Numbered from the stretch's first letter, positions 21,811 through 33,183 are shown. The stretch is DNA of 64,000 bases from Flabesymbios commensalis (GCA_964017125.1 OZ024911.1:37333660-37397659); one strand, 5' to 3'. Notes: generated from the letters alone by a model not told the origin. Numbers and translations: made by a program.

Positions 21811-22720
21811 AAATAACTGAATAACTGAATAACTGAATAAATGAATAAATAAATAAATAAATGAATGAATGAATGAATGAATGAATGAATGAATGAATGA
21901 ATGAATAAATAAATAGAAAAATTAAATAATTAAATAATTAAACAAATGAATGAATGAATGAATGAATAAATAAATGAATGAATGAATGAATGAATGAATG
22001 AATGAATAAATAAATAAATAAATGAATGAATGAATGAATGAATGAATGAATGAATTAATGAATTAATGAATTAATAAATGAATGAATAAAAAAACAAATA
22101 AATGAATGAATGAATGAATGAATGAATGAATGAATAAATGAATGAATGAATGAATGAATGAATGAATGAATGAATGAATAAATGAATAAATGAATGAATG
22201 AATGAATGAATGAATGAATGAATGAATGAATGAATGAATGAATGAATAAATAAATGAATGAATGAATGAATTAATGAATTAATGAATTAATGAATTAATG
22301 AATGGATGAATAAAAAAATAGATAAATGAATGAATAAATGAATGAATGAATGAATGAATGAATAAATGAATGAATGAATGAATGAATGAATGAATGAATG
22401 AATGAATGAATGAATGAATGAATGAATAAACGAATAAACAAATAAATAATATGAATGAAATAAATGAAATAAATGAAATAAATGAAGAATAAATGAAGAA
22501 TAAATTATTAAAAGAATAAATGAATAAATGAATAAATGAATAAATGAATATTATATAAATTAATAAATGAATGAATGAATAAATGAATAGATAAATAAAT
22601 GATTAAATGAATAGATTATTAAATGAATAAATGAATAAATGAATAAATACATAAATTAATAAATACATAAATTAATAAAATAATAAAATGATAAATTGAT
22701 AAATTTTTAAGTTTTTAAAT
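21811..22720. repeat. (AATG)n microsatellite, about 900 bp, degenerate edges
   Basis: AATG tetramers mixed with AATA and AATT variants, decaying on the right into AAATTAATAAATACAT-like sequence. It is the reverse complement of the ATTC motif at 11.4 and 37.1 kb. Confidence 0.96.
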
Positions 22721-23033
22721 TTATGAATTTATAACTTTAAAAATTTATACATTTATAAAGCATTAAAAAATAATAAATCTATAAATCAATCGTGCAAACG
22801 TTCCCAAAATCTGGTCAATTTTTTCATGGCCTGGAACAGACCGCTGATAAAGTTTCATACAAAATCGATCATTGCTTTTATAAACAAACAAACACGATCA
22901 AAAACATTCCTGCCGGATGTGAATAAATGGGTGAATGAACAAGGAAATGTATAAAATATGAACGAATAAGAAATATATGAACGAATGAATGAATAAATAA
23001 AAGAATGAATAGATAAATAAATAATTAAACTTT
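22721..23033. other. Unannotated flank of the foldback-like element
   Basis: A unique core at 22790-22920 followed by renewed AATG-like sequence up to the transposon end. Confidence 0.4.
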
Positions 23034-23780
23034 TAGTAGGGTGTCACATGTTCTCCCGTAGGATTTTAATGCAAAATCTGATCTTTTTGCTGATTTTGGC
23101 TGCTTTGGGGTCGAACTACCACAAAATAATAGTGTTCAATTTTTTTGACCGCAAAAAATTACAAAGCGGGGGGGGGGGTGTGCTGACCCTCCTTTTGCCA
23201 GCTTTTTGCACCGGTTTCAACTGCATTGCATACTTTATCAATCTGGCAGAAATAAAACTGGACCTCTGTTGGGAGTATTTATATTTTTTTATTGTTGATT
23301 ATTAATGCTCAAGCTATATATATTCACAGACTGTAGGATAGCGTTTTGACAACCTTCAGAAATTTGCGCCAGAGGGGTAAAATTCAAGGTCAAAGGTCAA
23401 TTTCAAAGTCAAATATGATTTTTCAGCCAATAAAGGTAGGAACAATTGTAATACCTCATTTTCGTTTAATTTTCACTGAAAAATCCATTTCTTAATGTTT
23501 TAATGTCATTCTCAAGGTCAAAAGATCAATTTAAAGGTAAACGATGTAAAACTATTATTTTTAAGAAATTAAATTAGAAACATGTGTAATACCTCATTTT
23601 TATGGGATTTTTACCGTAGAATCCATTTATATTGATATTTTGATGATTCAAGGTCATCTGCAAGGTCAAAACGTCAATTTAAAGGTCAATGATTTAAAAG
23701 TATGATTTTTTAGCTAACACAAGTAGAAAGTGGTGTAATATTTGTGTGATTTTGGCTGAATAATCCATCTCTTGCAATAT
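23034..23780 (+). repeat. Left long terminal inverted repeat
   Basis: Pairs with 28868-29748. Bases 23034-23380 are the unique-sequence part; from 23381 AGGTCA subrepeats begin. TCAAGGTCA occurs at 23384-23392 and a perfect direct repeat AGGTCAAAGGTCA at 23387-23399, the latter conserved at the mirror position in the right arm. Confidence 0.88.
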
Positions 23781-24116
23781 TTTAATGATTAAAGGTCATC
23801 TCTATGGTCAAAGTGTCACTTTCATGGTCAATTAGTGGGCGGAAATCTCATTTTTAACAATAAAGCTAGGAACAAGTGTAATACCTCTTTTTCGTGTTAT
23901 TTCGGGTGAGAAATATTTTTTTATTATCATTTTAGTGATATGTTCAGATTGATGGTCAAATGTGATATTAAGATATATGCTTCGAATTAGGGCACGTATA
24001 AAACCTCGTTCAATGACGATTTTGACAGCATGATCTAAAAGTGTTTTAATAATTAAACTTGTTAAATGTGAATAAATCACGTGACAGAGAGTTAAAGTGC
24101 GATAGAAAAATGTTGA

Positions 24117-24223
24117 AGCTCGATAAAGAGGTGTTGAAAGGAAACAGAGAGGTGTTAAAGGGCAAGGGCAAGAATGTGGCGTTAAAGGGGGAGGAAGAGG
24201 TGCTGAAAGGTGACGGAGAGGCA
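24117..24223. repeat. 21-bp minisatellite, block 1
   Basis: Units such as GGTGTTAAAGGGCAAGGGCA, the same type as 25190-25706. It is interrupted on the right by a MITE-A. Confidence 0.7.
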
Positions 24224-24455
24224 TTAACCTTATAAACGCCAAATTATTTAATTTGAATTTTACCCACTTGAAGTTGTGTCTCGCTGACGTGAGTCCCAAC
24301 TTGAAGTAAGTGGAAATTATTCAGATTTTACAAAATAAAGGTCGACGATATTGATATCTTGTTGATTGATGTCACAATATAACTTAAACATGTTCAAAAG
24401 CTGGTATTTGATGTGTTATTAAAAAATAAAAATATAGCTAAAAAATGGAACCCTA
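24224..24455 (+). mobile_element. MITE-A nested in the foldback-like element
   Basis: TTAA-CCTTATAAACGCCAAATT, the hairpin CCCACTTGAAGTTGTGTCTC/ACTTGAAGTAAGTGG and the ATCTTGTTGATTGATGTCAC block match the copy at 5.8 kb. The right terminal repeat is eroded. Confidence 0.82.
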
Positions 24456-25189
24456 TTATGGATAAAATCAAGGCCAAAGATCAATTTAAGGGTCAATTAT
24501 GATTTTTCAAATAATGAAGCTAGAAACAAGTGTAATACATTATTTTCATATAATTTTGAGTGGGCAATCAATTTCTGAAAATATTATATATATTCCTTTA
24601 AGGTCATTCTCAAGGTCAAAAGGTCAATTACAGGGTCAAGTTGGAGAAAATATCCCATCATGTGTATTACATCTTTTTTTCATGGGATTTTGCATGAAAA
24701 AAATTTCATTTATAATCGTATTTTGGTGATTCAAGATCGTCTTCAAGGTCAAATTTAATTCAACGTCAAAGTATATTCCAAGGTCAAAAATGTTAAAATA
24801 TAATTTTTAACAAATAAAAATACAAGTCATTTTGATATAATTTCGACTAAATCTGCTACTATTTTGATGTTTGAAGGTAATTTTTAGGGTTATGTGTCAA
24901 TTTCAAGGTCACGTAAGCTTAAATGTGATTTTTAACAAATAAAGCTAGGTACAAGACAGTGTAATACCTCTTTTTCATGCGATTTTGTCAGATAAATACA
25001 TTTCTGGTATTATTGTGGTGATTTGAGGTGATCCGTTAGGTCAAATGGTAAATTTCAAAGTCAAATGAGATTTTAACATACATGCTACAAATTGGCCAGG
25101 TATAATAAATAGTTTTGGTGTAATTTTGACTTGATAATTCCAATAGGGTTTTATTTATTATTCATCATCAAAGTCAAATGATCATGCGA

Positions 25190-25706
25190 CGGAAAAGTGT
25201 TACAGGTAGATGAACAGGCCTTAAAAGGCGACAAGGAGGCATTAAAGGACACTTGGGAGGCATTAAAGGGCAGCGATGAGGCATTAATGGACGACCCAGA
25301 GTCGCTAAAGGGCGACTGAAAAGGGTTAAAACGGCAATGAGGAGGCGTTAAATGGCAATGAGGAGGTTTTGAAGGGCAATGACGAGGCGTTGAAGGGCAA
25401 CTATCAGGTGTTAAGGGACGGTTATGGAAAAGAGAACGCATTAAGGGTGATGTAAAGGCGTTAAATAGGTACGGAGAGACATTAAAGGATGATGGAAATG
25501 ATTTAAATGGTGATGGAGAGGCACTAAAGAGCGACAGGAAGGTGTTAGAGGGCAAAGAAAAAATGATAATGGTCGACACAGAAGCATTGAAGAGCATTAA
25601 ACTCAATGAAGAGGCGTTAAAAAGCGACAGAGAAGCGCTAAAGGGCAATGGAGAGGCGTTTGGAGCAAATAAGTGGCTTCAAAGAGCGACAGAAGGGCTT
25701 TTAATT
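25190..25706. repeat. 21-bp minisatellite, block 2
   Basis: Units related to GCATTAAAGGGCGATGAGGA. The 165-codon minus frame (25151-25648) is a translation of this array into seven-residue units like SPFNASS. It is probably an artefact, though a repeat protein cannot be excluded by sequence alone. Confidence 0.8.
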
Positions 25707-25719
25707 GCAACAAAGAGGT

Positions 25720-26768
25720 AAGTAAGTAAGTAAAATAAAAATTTTTACGTCATTTTTCGGCCAGTATGGCCATTTAAATGACAATTCAGATTGAAATAAT
25801 AATATGATATCTTAAACACATCACAACACATCATCTTGAAGAGTAAAAGTGATAAACTAAAAAGTACAAAATGCTAACATTATGTCGGCACTAAGGCAAT
25901 CAGATAAAAACGATTTATGATAACATGATCGTGCGTGCCTGTGGCACCTATATGTAACGAGTTTTTTATTGGATATATATACATTCTAAAAACCTTAGAC
26001 AGCGCCAGCGCCGATACACAATATAAAATAATACAAAAAATGACAAAAATAATTATTTTTATGTAAATCGCAAAACGTATTTGTGTCAAAAACAAATATA
26101 TAACAGTAGAAACAAATAATGCCTGACTCACTTTTCAACAAAAACAACCATAGTTGTGCAAAAATTATTATGTATATATGAAACAATGAACAGATGAACC
26201 ATTAAACAACAAAAGAACAAATTCTCAAAAATTAAAGACTTACAGTGCCCCCACAGTTGGTAATAAGGTCTGTGATATTGAAGAGCACCACAGAGCGATC
26301 ACAAACCGTGAGAACACCGTAAGTCACCACAGACTAATTGTATGGCAATGACTTCTCTCTGACATGCTGTATTATCCGCCAGGATGCCACAGAGAAACCA
26401 TTAAATTATTACAACCCTGGTGAATCAATCAATGACGATACACTAATATATACTTCAAACAATTCTGTATATGTACAAAGTATGTGCTGGACGATCAATC
26501 CAGGGGCGACATCCCAGAGAAATCACCCAGCACAGATCAAAGAACCCACTGTACAATGAGAAAATATATAAAAAATATATAAATATGAATATGAACCACC
26601 GGAAAGCAAACACAAAAAACACATGAGAAAGAAACTTCAAGACACACAAAAAAATAGAAAAACCCCGGTTCGATGAAAACTGCAGAAAGGCAAAAATGTT
26701 TGGGTGTGCTTGGCCTTCTATGAAGTTGCCCAGGGGGGACCACCCGGAGGTGACACCCATCCCCCCCC
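25720..26768 (-). mobile_element. Retroposon (probable 5'-truncated LINE) nested in the 21-bp repeats
   Basis: GCAACAAAGAGGT occurs at 25707-25719 and again at 26769-26781, a perfect 13-bp target duplication around 1,049 bp. Read on the minus strand the insert ends in TGACGTAAAAATTTTTATTT followed by ACTT tetramers, a typical simple-repeat 3' tail of a non-LTR retrotransposon. No reverse-transcriptase motif is seen, so either only the 3' untranslated region was copied or it is a long SINE. Frames of 117 and 83 codons on the minus strand have no recognised domain. Confidence 0.8.
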
Positions 26769-26781
26769 GCAACAAAGAGGT

Positions 26782-27029
26782 GTTAAAATAAAAGTAATTC
26801 CAGGGCAAATGAGAGGCAGTGAGTGGTGATGTAAAATAGAAAAACCTTCAATTGCAAAAAACACTGGTAAACTAAAAGTGCTACAAAAATGCATAAAGAG
26901 CGACGAAAATTAGTTAAAGTGCAACAGGAACATCACCCTTTATATTAATGCCCTCTCCATTCCCATTGTAATTAATTTAAACAGTTTCTCGTCGCCCTTT
27001 AACGCCTCTACACCACCTTATAAAGCACC
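26782..27029. repeat. Remainder of the 21-bp repeats
   Basis: After the retroposon the GGTGTTAAAATAAAAG and GAGAGGCAGTGAGTGGTGAT units continue with decreasing similarity, then appear inverted (CGCCCTTTAACGCCTCTACA) at about 26992-27011. Confidence 0.5.
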
Positions 27030-27265
27030 ATTTCAGCATACCCCCCTTTCAGCACACCGGGAGGTACATTGAAACTAGTTTCAGCATACTGTGGGGTATG
27101 TTGAAACTAGTTTCAATGTACCCCCGGTACGCTGAAACCAAAATAAGATCAGTTTAAAGTTACCTGCTGTTGTTTCAGATTACCCCCGGGGGTACGTGGA
27201 AAGTAATTTCAGCTAATGGGGGTACTTTGAAACTAGGTTCAGCGTACGTTGACACTAGTTTGAAA
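27030..27265. repeat. Palindromic GAAACTAGTTTC repeat cluster
   Basis: TTGAAACTAGTTTCA occurs twice intact (27069 and 27102) and in decayed forms later, alternating with GGGGGTAC/GTACCCCC blocks, giving repeated small palindromes of about 30-40 bp. Confidence 0.8.
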
Positions 27266-27423
27266 CCAAAAAAAAATCCATTTTAATTCCTCCCCATTTA
27301 GGCATTTGGCCTACACACCAAATATGATTATTGTTGACCTTTTAAGTACTGTACATACGTTAGACATGGAATACACATTGAAACCATATGTGCAGCAGAG
27401 TGAACGTCCAATGAAGGTCAGCG

Positions 27424-27539
27424 TTAAACCCTTTAACCGCAAAATTATTTAATTTAAGTGAGTGAAAATTATTAAGATATGTCAAAATGGTATTTAATGA
27501 AGAAAAGAATATAATCGGGACGGGCGGTTAAAGGGTTAA
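27424..27539 (+). mobile_element. MITE-A, internally deleted
   Basis: TTAA-ACCCTTTAACCGCAAAAT at the left and CGGGCGGTTAAAGGG-TTAA at the right, with only one hairpin arm (TTAAGTGAGTGAAAATTATT) left inside. Confidence 0.85.
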
Positions 27540-28867
27540 CGTTACAGTTTTTAACACGAACGTTCTTTTTTTTATGCGCCGGCAATTTGGTTATATGTCA
27601 TAGATAAGTGGTAGTGTGTATGTTGTAAGCATGTGGGCAAGGTAGGTCCCCCATGCAGGTATGTGTTGTTATTTGATCATATAACTGAAAATAATTACAT
27701 AAGTCTACGTAAATAGACAGTAGCCAGTCTTCAAAAAAGCGCGGAAACATGACTAACACCTTCAATAGATAAGTCGATAGATAATAACGACAATGATAAA
27801 AAACAGCGCTAGACTATTTGTTTTCGTTAGTTGACCTAGAGATCGTAAGGTTATAGGGAAATTAAAGTGTTTCCTCCATCCTCCTATTAATTTGTTTTCA
27901 CTAGTAGTCATAGAAATACAAGGTTTATGAAGAATGTAAAAGTTTTATTCTGAGTTTACAAAATTTATAATAAATAATCTCCATCAGTCTACTGGGTCAG
28001 CGCAGTCGTCACTCACCACTTCGCCAACTGCTAAAAGATTTCCCTTGTGGCTAAACTTATTTGGACCTTTTTTCGCCAAAAACAGAGATCAGAGACGTGA
28101 AATTATTGTATGTCCCTTTAGCCACAGCCAGAGATTGTGGCTAATTTCATTTCCACTATAGCGCTCACCCAGGACTAGCTTACGCAAGTTTATGTTGGGA
28201 CAACATAAATCAAATCCTCCTCCTTGCTATTATTATTCCGAAACTGCTGCACCAATAATAAGTTTCCACTCACTTGTTATTAATGTCATTGTCTGTTTTC
28301 TTAATATTTAAAAAAAACATCTTTGCTGTCAATCAACATTTACGGAAGATTGATTGCACATTTATAAGCCAGTATGAACAAACCTTTGCATTTTTTTAAA
28401 TAATGGTTTTGTCACTGGACACATAAGTCATCCGGATGAATTCTGAATTTCCTCCCAAAGCTTAATCCATTTTCCAGGTACTCAATACCTTAATAATGCA
28501 CAGATACACATCTAAGCTATGTGTCATTGTTTTCTTTCACTCATTACTATTTACATATAGCTGATATAATTTATGACAGTTATTTGTCTTTTTTGGTGTA
28601 GCAGGGGTATTTTCGTGAATTCTTCCCAGCTCATGAAGATTCGGGGATTCACAATTGTTTGTGTTTTTTAGTGAATCTGTCATTTCTTGAGCAATTCTAA
28701 ACACTTTCATCACAGTATCAATAGAGCAGAATGCCAAATTTCAGGTTTTATAGTGGAAAAAATCTGTGATCATAACAACCCCCTCCCCCCGCCCCACAAA
28801 TTGGATTGAAGGTCACTTTATACTGGAACCCTGTGTGTTTTTCGCGGGTAGAACACAAATAGACGAA
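27540..28867. other. Interior of the foldback-like element, unannotated
   Basis: Unique AT-rich DNA. A 66-codon minus frame (28537-28737) has no recognised domain. A short inverted repeat TAGCCACA/TGTGGCTA is at 28119-28143. If the element once encoded a transposase, this is where it would be expected, but I cannot see one. Confidence 0.4.
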
Positions 28868-29748
28868 AAAAGGATTATTCAGTCAAAATCACACCAAAAT
28901 AGGCATTACACTTCTCGGTATTTGTGTTTGATAAAATCATCTTCTTTTTTTTAACCTTGGAATTGACCTTCAAGATGACCTTAAGTCACCTAATTAATAA
29001 CATAAATAGACGTGTCGGTAAAAATACCATGGAAAAGAGGTATTAGAAAGGCTTTATTTGTTAAAAAATTTAATTCCGCCTGCATGACCTTGGAATTGAC
29101 TCTTCGACCTCACAGATGACCTTGAAACACCAAAATAATGTTATAAATGGATCCTATGGTAAAAATCCCATGAAAATGAGGTATTACACATTTTTCTAGC
29201 TTTATTTAAGAAAAACCCATTTTTTATATGGTTGACCATGAAATTGACCTTTTGACCTTGAGAATGACCTTGAAGCATAAAAATAATATAAGAAATGGAT
29301 TTTTCAGTGAAAATTACACGAAAATGAGGTATTACACTTGTTTCTACCTTTATTGACTGAAAAATAATTTTTGACCTTGAAATTGACCTTTGACCTTGAA
29401 TTTTACCCCTCTAGCGCAAATTTCTGAAGGATGTTATCCTACAGTCTCTGAATATATATACCCTTAGCATTAATAATAAATAATAAAAATATATATATAC
29501 CCCAAACTGAGGTCCAGTTTTATTTCTGCCGGATTAATAAAGTATGCAATGCAGTTGAAATCTGTGCAAAAAGCTAGCAAAAGTAGGGTCAGCAACCCAC
29601 GCCCGTTTTTGTGATTTTAGAGGTAAAAAAAAATGAACCCCATTATTTTGTGGTAGTTGGACCCCGAAGCAACCAAAATCAGCAAAAAAATCAGATTTAG
29701 CATTCAAATCCTACGGGAGCCTGTTTGGTGACGTGTCGTACCCCACTA
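28868..29748 (-). repeat. Right long terminal inverted repeat
   Basis: Reverse complement of the left arm. TGACCTTGA sites lie at 29117-29125, 29253-29261, 29265-29273, 29372-29380 and 29391-29399, and the mirrored direct repeat TGACCTTTGACCT at 29384-29396. Confidence 0.88.
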
Positions 29749-29827
29749 TTTAGAACTTCAGCATTTTTCAATGGACAATAAAATCGCCGAAAATGGTCAA
29801 AATCTCGGAAATCACACGGTTACACCG

Positions 29828-29945
29828 TAGCTTCCAAAGACATTTGCATAACATTTGTACTACGTTGGCCCAACGTCTTCGAAGTTGGTCCAACATTGTG
29901 CAAACGCTATGCAAATGTTTTGTGCGTACTGGTTTACAGCATGCT
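29828..29945. mobile_element. MITE-E copy
   Basis: GTACTACGTTGGCCCAACGT, CTTCGAAGTTGGTCCAACAT and CAAATGTTTTGTGCGTACTG match the copy at 61.2 kb in order. Confidence 0.75.
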
Positions 29946-30009
29946 CTTTACTCGCTGATGACTTTCTTACTTGGATCAAGAGCACAGATGAGTGTTTTAG
30001 TGACCTCCC

Positions 30010-32445
30010 ACAGCCCTGTGTGCTGCTGTCAGTGCGTCTGGTGTAGCTCTCTCTCAGCCCTCACAGCCCTGTGTGCTACTCTCGGTGCGTCTGAGGTAGC
30101 TCTCTCTCAGCTCTCACATCGCTGTGTACTGCTGTCAGTGCGTCTGGAGTAGCTCTCTCTCAGCTCTCACAGCCCTGTGTGCTGCTCTCGGTGCGTCTGA
30201 GGTAGCTCTCTCTCAGCTCTCACATCGCTGTGTACTGCTGTCAGTGCGTCTGGAGTAGCTCTCTCTCAGCCCTCACAGCGCTGTGTGCTGCTCTCGGTGC
30301 GTCTGGAGTAGCTCTCGCCCAGCTCTCACAACTCTGTGTGCTGCTCTCGGTGCGTCTGGAGTAGCTCTCTCTCAGCCCTCACAGCGCTGTGTGCTGTTCT
30401 CGGTGCGTCTGGAGTAGCTCTCGCTCAGCTCTCACAATTCTGTGTGCTGCTCTCGGTGCGTCTGGAGTAGCTCTCGCCCAGCTCTCACAGCGCTGTGTGC
30501 TGCTCTCGGTGCGTCTGGAGTAGCTCTCGCCCAGCTCTCACAAATATGTGTGCTGCTGTCGGTGCGTCTGGGGTAGCTCTCTCTCAGCTCTCACATCGCT
30601 GTGTACTGCTGTCAGTGCGTCTGGAGTAGCTCTCTCTCAGCCCTCACAGCCCTGTGTGCTGCTCTCGGTGCATCTGAGGTAGCTCTCTCTCAGCTCTCAC
30701 ATCGCTGTGTGCTGCTCTCGGTGCGTCTGGAGTAGCTCTCTCTCAGCCCTCACAGCCCTGTGTGCTGCTCTCGGTGCGTCTGAGGTAGCTCTCTCTCAAC
30801 TCTCACATCGCTGTGTGCTGCTGTCAGTGCGTCTGGAGTAGCTCTCTCTCAGCCCTCACAGCGCTGTGTGCTGCTCTCGGTGCGTCTGGAGTAGCTCTCG
30901 CCCAGCCCTCACAGCGCTGTGTGCTGCTCTCGGTGCGTCTGGAGTAGCTCTCTCTCTCAGCTCTCACATCGCTGTGTGCTGCTCTCAGTGCGTCTGGAGT
31001 AGCTCTCTCTCAGCCCTCACAGCTCTGTGTGCTGCTCTCGGTGCGTCTGGAGTAGCTCTCTCGCCCAGCCCTCACAGCGCTGTGTGCTACTCTCGGTGCG
31101 TATGGAGTAGTTCTCTCTCAGGTCACACAGCGCTGTGTGCTGCTCTCAGTGCGTCTAGAGTAGCTCTTTCTCAGCCCTCACAGCGCTGTGTGTTGCTCTC
31201 AGTGCGTCTGGAGTAGCTCTCTCTCAGCCCTCACAGCGCTGTGTGCTGTTCTCAGTGCGTCTGGAGTAGCTCTCTCTCAGCCCTCACAGCGCTGTGTGCT
31301 GCTCTCGGTGCGTCTGGAGTAGCTCTCGCCCAGCCCTCACAGCGCTGTGTGCTGCTCTATGTGCGTCTGAGGTAGCTCTCTCTCAGCTCTCACATCGCTG
31401 TGTGCTGCTCTCAGTGCGTCTAGAGTAGCTCTTTCTCAGCCCCCACAGCGCTGTGTGCTGCTCTCAGTGCGTCTGGAGTAGCTCTCTCTCTCAGCCCTCA
31501 CATCGCTGTGTGCTGCTCTCAGTGCGTCTGGAGTAGCTCTCTCTCTCAGCTCTCACATCGCTGTGTGCTGCTCTCAGTGCGGCTGGAGTGGCTCTCGCGC
31601 TGCTCACGGTGCGTCTGGAGTAGCTCTCTCTCAGCCCTCACAGTGCTGTGTGCTGCTCTCGGTGCGTCTGAGGTAGCTCTCTCTCAACCCTGATAGCGCT
31701 GTGTGCTGCTCTCGGTGCGTCTGAGGTAGCTCTCTCTCAGCCCTCACAGTGCTGTGTGCTGCTCTCGGTGCGTCTGAGGTAGCTCTCTCTCAACCCTGAT
31801 AGCGCTGTGTGCTGCTCTCGGTGCGTCTGAGGTAGCTCTCTCTCAGCCCTCACAGTGCTTTGTGCTGCTCTCGGTGCGTCTTGAGTAGCTCTCTCTCAGC
31901 CTTCACAGCTCTGTATGCTGCTCTCAGTGTGTCTGGAGTAGCTCTCTCTCAGCCCTGACAGCGCTGTGTGCTGCTCTCAGTGCGTCTGGAGTAGCTCTCT
32001 CTCTCTCAGCTGTCACAGTGCTTTGTGGTGCTCTCGGTGCATCTGAGGTAGCTCTCTCTCAGCTCTCACATCGCTGTGTGCTGCTCTCGGTGCGTCTGGA
32101 GTAGCTCTCTCTCTCAGCCCTCACAGCGCTGTATGCTGCTCTCGGTGCGTCTGGAGTAGCTCTCTCTCAGCCTTCACAGCGCTGTGTGCTGCTCTCAGTG
32201 CGTCTGGAGTAGCTCTCTCTCAGCCTTCACATCGCCGTGTGCTGCTCTCGGTGCGTCTGGAGTAGCTCTCTCTCTCAGCCCTCACAGCGCTGTATGCTGC
32301 TCTCGGTGCGTCTGGAGTAGCTCTCTCTCAGCCCTCACAGCTCTGTGTGCTGCTCTCGGTGCGTCTGGAGTAGCTCTCTCTCAGCCTTCGCAGCTCTGTG
32401 TGCTGCTCTCGGTGCGTCTGGAGTAGCTCTCTCTCAGCCCTCACT
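30010..32445. repeat. 53-bp minisatellite, about 46 copies
   Basis: The unit begins GTGTGCTGCTCTCGGTGCGT, continues CTGGAGTAGCTCTCTCTCAG and ends CCCTCACAGCGCT. Successive units start 53 bp apart (30018, 30071 and onward), with a few 2-4 bp length variants in the CTCT run. Near 30.06-30.3 kb two unit types alternate, forming a 106-bp higher-order repeat. It is much richer in GC than its surroundings. A 53-bp period shifts frame each unit, so the 60-119 codon frames in it are artefacts. Confidence 0.97.
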
Positions 32446-32901
32446 ACGTTTACAACTCGCTCAGAAAGTATTATTTTATCCTTGTGTAATTGCTTTCATC
32501 GTGCTCCCAGCATAAAATAAATGGTTGTTTTTCTGCTTTATTTTTTAACAATATTGAAAATTACAATAATAGCATAATAAATAATGTGCCTATATTACCA
32601 GTCGCATTTATAACAAAATGTCTGTTGGCCTGAGGGTTGTAGACATTGGTCATAATAAAATACCGCTCATTCTGAGCCTATTGCAAACGTGGGAACAACG
32701 TCTTGGACTCATGGTCTGATTTGAAACGTAGTGAGATCCCAATAATCGTGCAGCAATCGCACAGCAGTACGAACAACACATGCGACCTCAAATCTCTCAT
32801 TGCGTTGCTGATACGTCCACGACACGCTAATGTAGTTATGCTGCCATGGTGAATGTAGTGTGTCATTACAAGCTTACGACGACCTTTGCCAGTCACCATA
32901 T
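32446..32901. other. Unannotated stretch
   Basis: Includes a 73-codon minus frame (32678-32899) with no recognised domain. Confidence 0.4.
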
Positions 32902-33020
32902 CCCACTGGGCACACGACGTTGTAGCGAAGTTGAGTCAACGTCAATACGACGTGTTGCGAAGTTGAGTCAACGTCATTGACGTTGATTCAACGTCGCAAC
33001 AACGTCGTGTGCCCAGTGGG
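32902..33020. mobile_element. MITE-D, full-length palindrome with duplicated arm segment
   Basis: CCCACTGGGCACACGACGTT at the left and CGTCGTGTGCCCAGTGGG at the right. The left arm contains GCGAAGTTGAGTCAACGTCA-type sequence twice. Confidence 0.88.
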
Positions 33021-33183
33021 ATGTCAATCCAATAGACCTTACGGCGATTTGTTTCGCCCTTTAAGTCGCAGTACGAGCGACAGCATGAACGTAGGCTTGT
33101 GTGGCAGGGGTATTAATGCTCATTTTTAGTCAATACACCTATTTTATAAATAGCCCACGATTATCAACATGATTACCACGAGT

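Larger units (their letters stand above)
23381..25150 (+). repeat. Tandem subrepeats of about 125-145 bp
   Basis: Each unit runs roughly: AAGGTCAAAGGTCAATTT, a TGATTTTT stretch, AATAAAGCTAGGAACAAGTG, TAATACCTCATTTTC, TTTTCACTGAAAAATCCATT. About nine units are seen, interrupted by the 21-bp repeats and a MITE-A. Only the outermost four or so have partners in the right arm. Confidence 0.8.
23034..29748. mobile_element. Foldback-like DNA transposon with long repetitive inverted ends
   Basis: The left end TAGTAGGGTG...CTCCCGTAGGATT is mirrored by the right end AATCCTACGGGAG...CCCCACTA. Similarity continues inward for at least 740 bp through GCTGATTTTGGCTGCTT, CAACTGCATTGCATACTTTA, CAGAAATAAAACTGGACCTC and several AGGTCA-rich subrepeats. 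Long inverted ends built from tandem subrepeats define foldback-type elements (Drosophila FB/Galileo are the known examples). The interior holds a 21-bp minisatellite, two MITE-A copies, a 1.05-kb retroposon and unique DNA, but no recognisable transposase. No convincing target duplication was found at the outer ends. Confidence 0.8.

Noticed and set aside
25151-25648. 165-codon minus frame with heptad SPFNASS-like repeats
   Set aside because: It follows exactly the 21-bp minisatellite inside the foldback-like element, and there is no start context or domain.
29793-32426. Several 60-119 codon CVWSSSLSALTALC repeat frames
   Set aside because: They follow from the 53-bp minisatellite; the unit length shifts frame each repeat, so no long consistent protein is possible.
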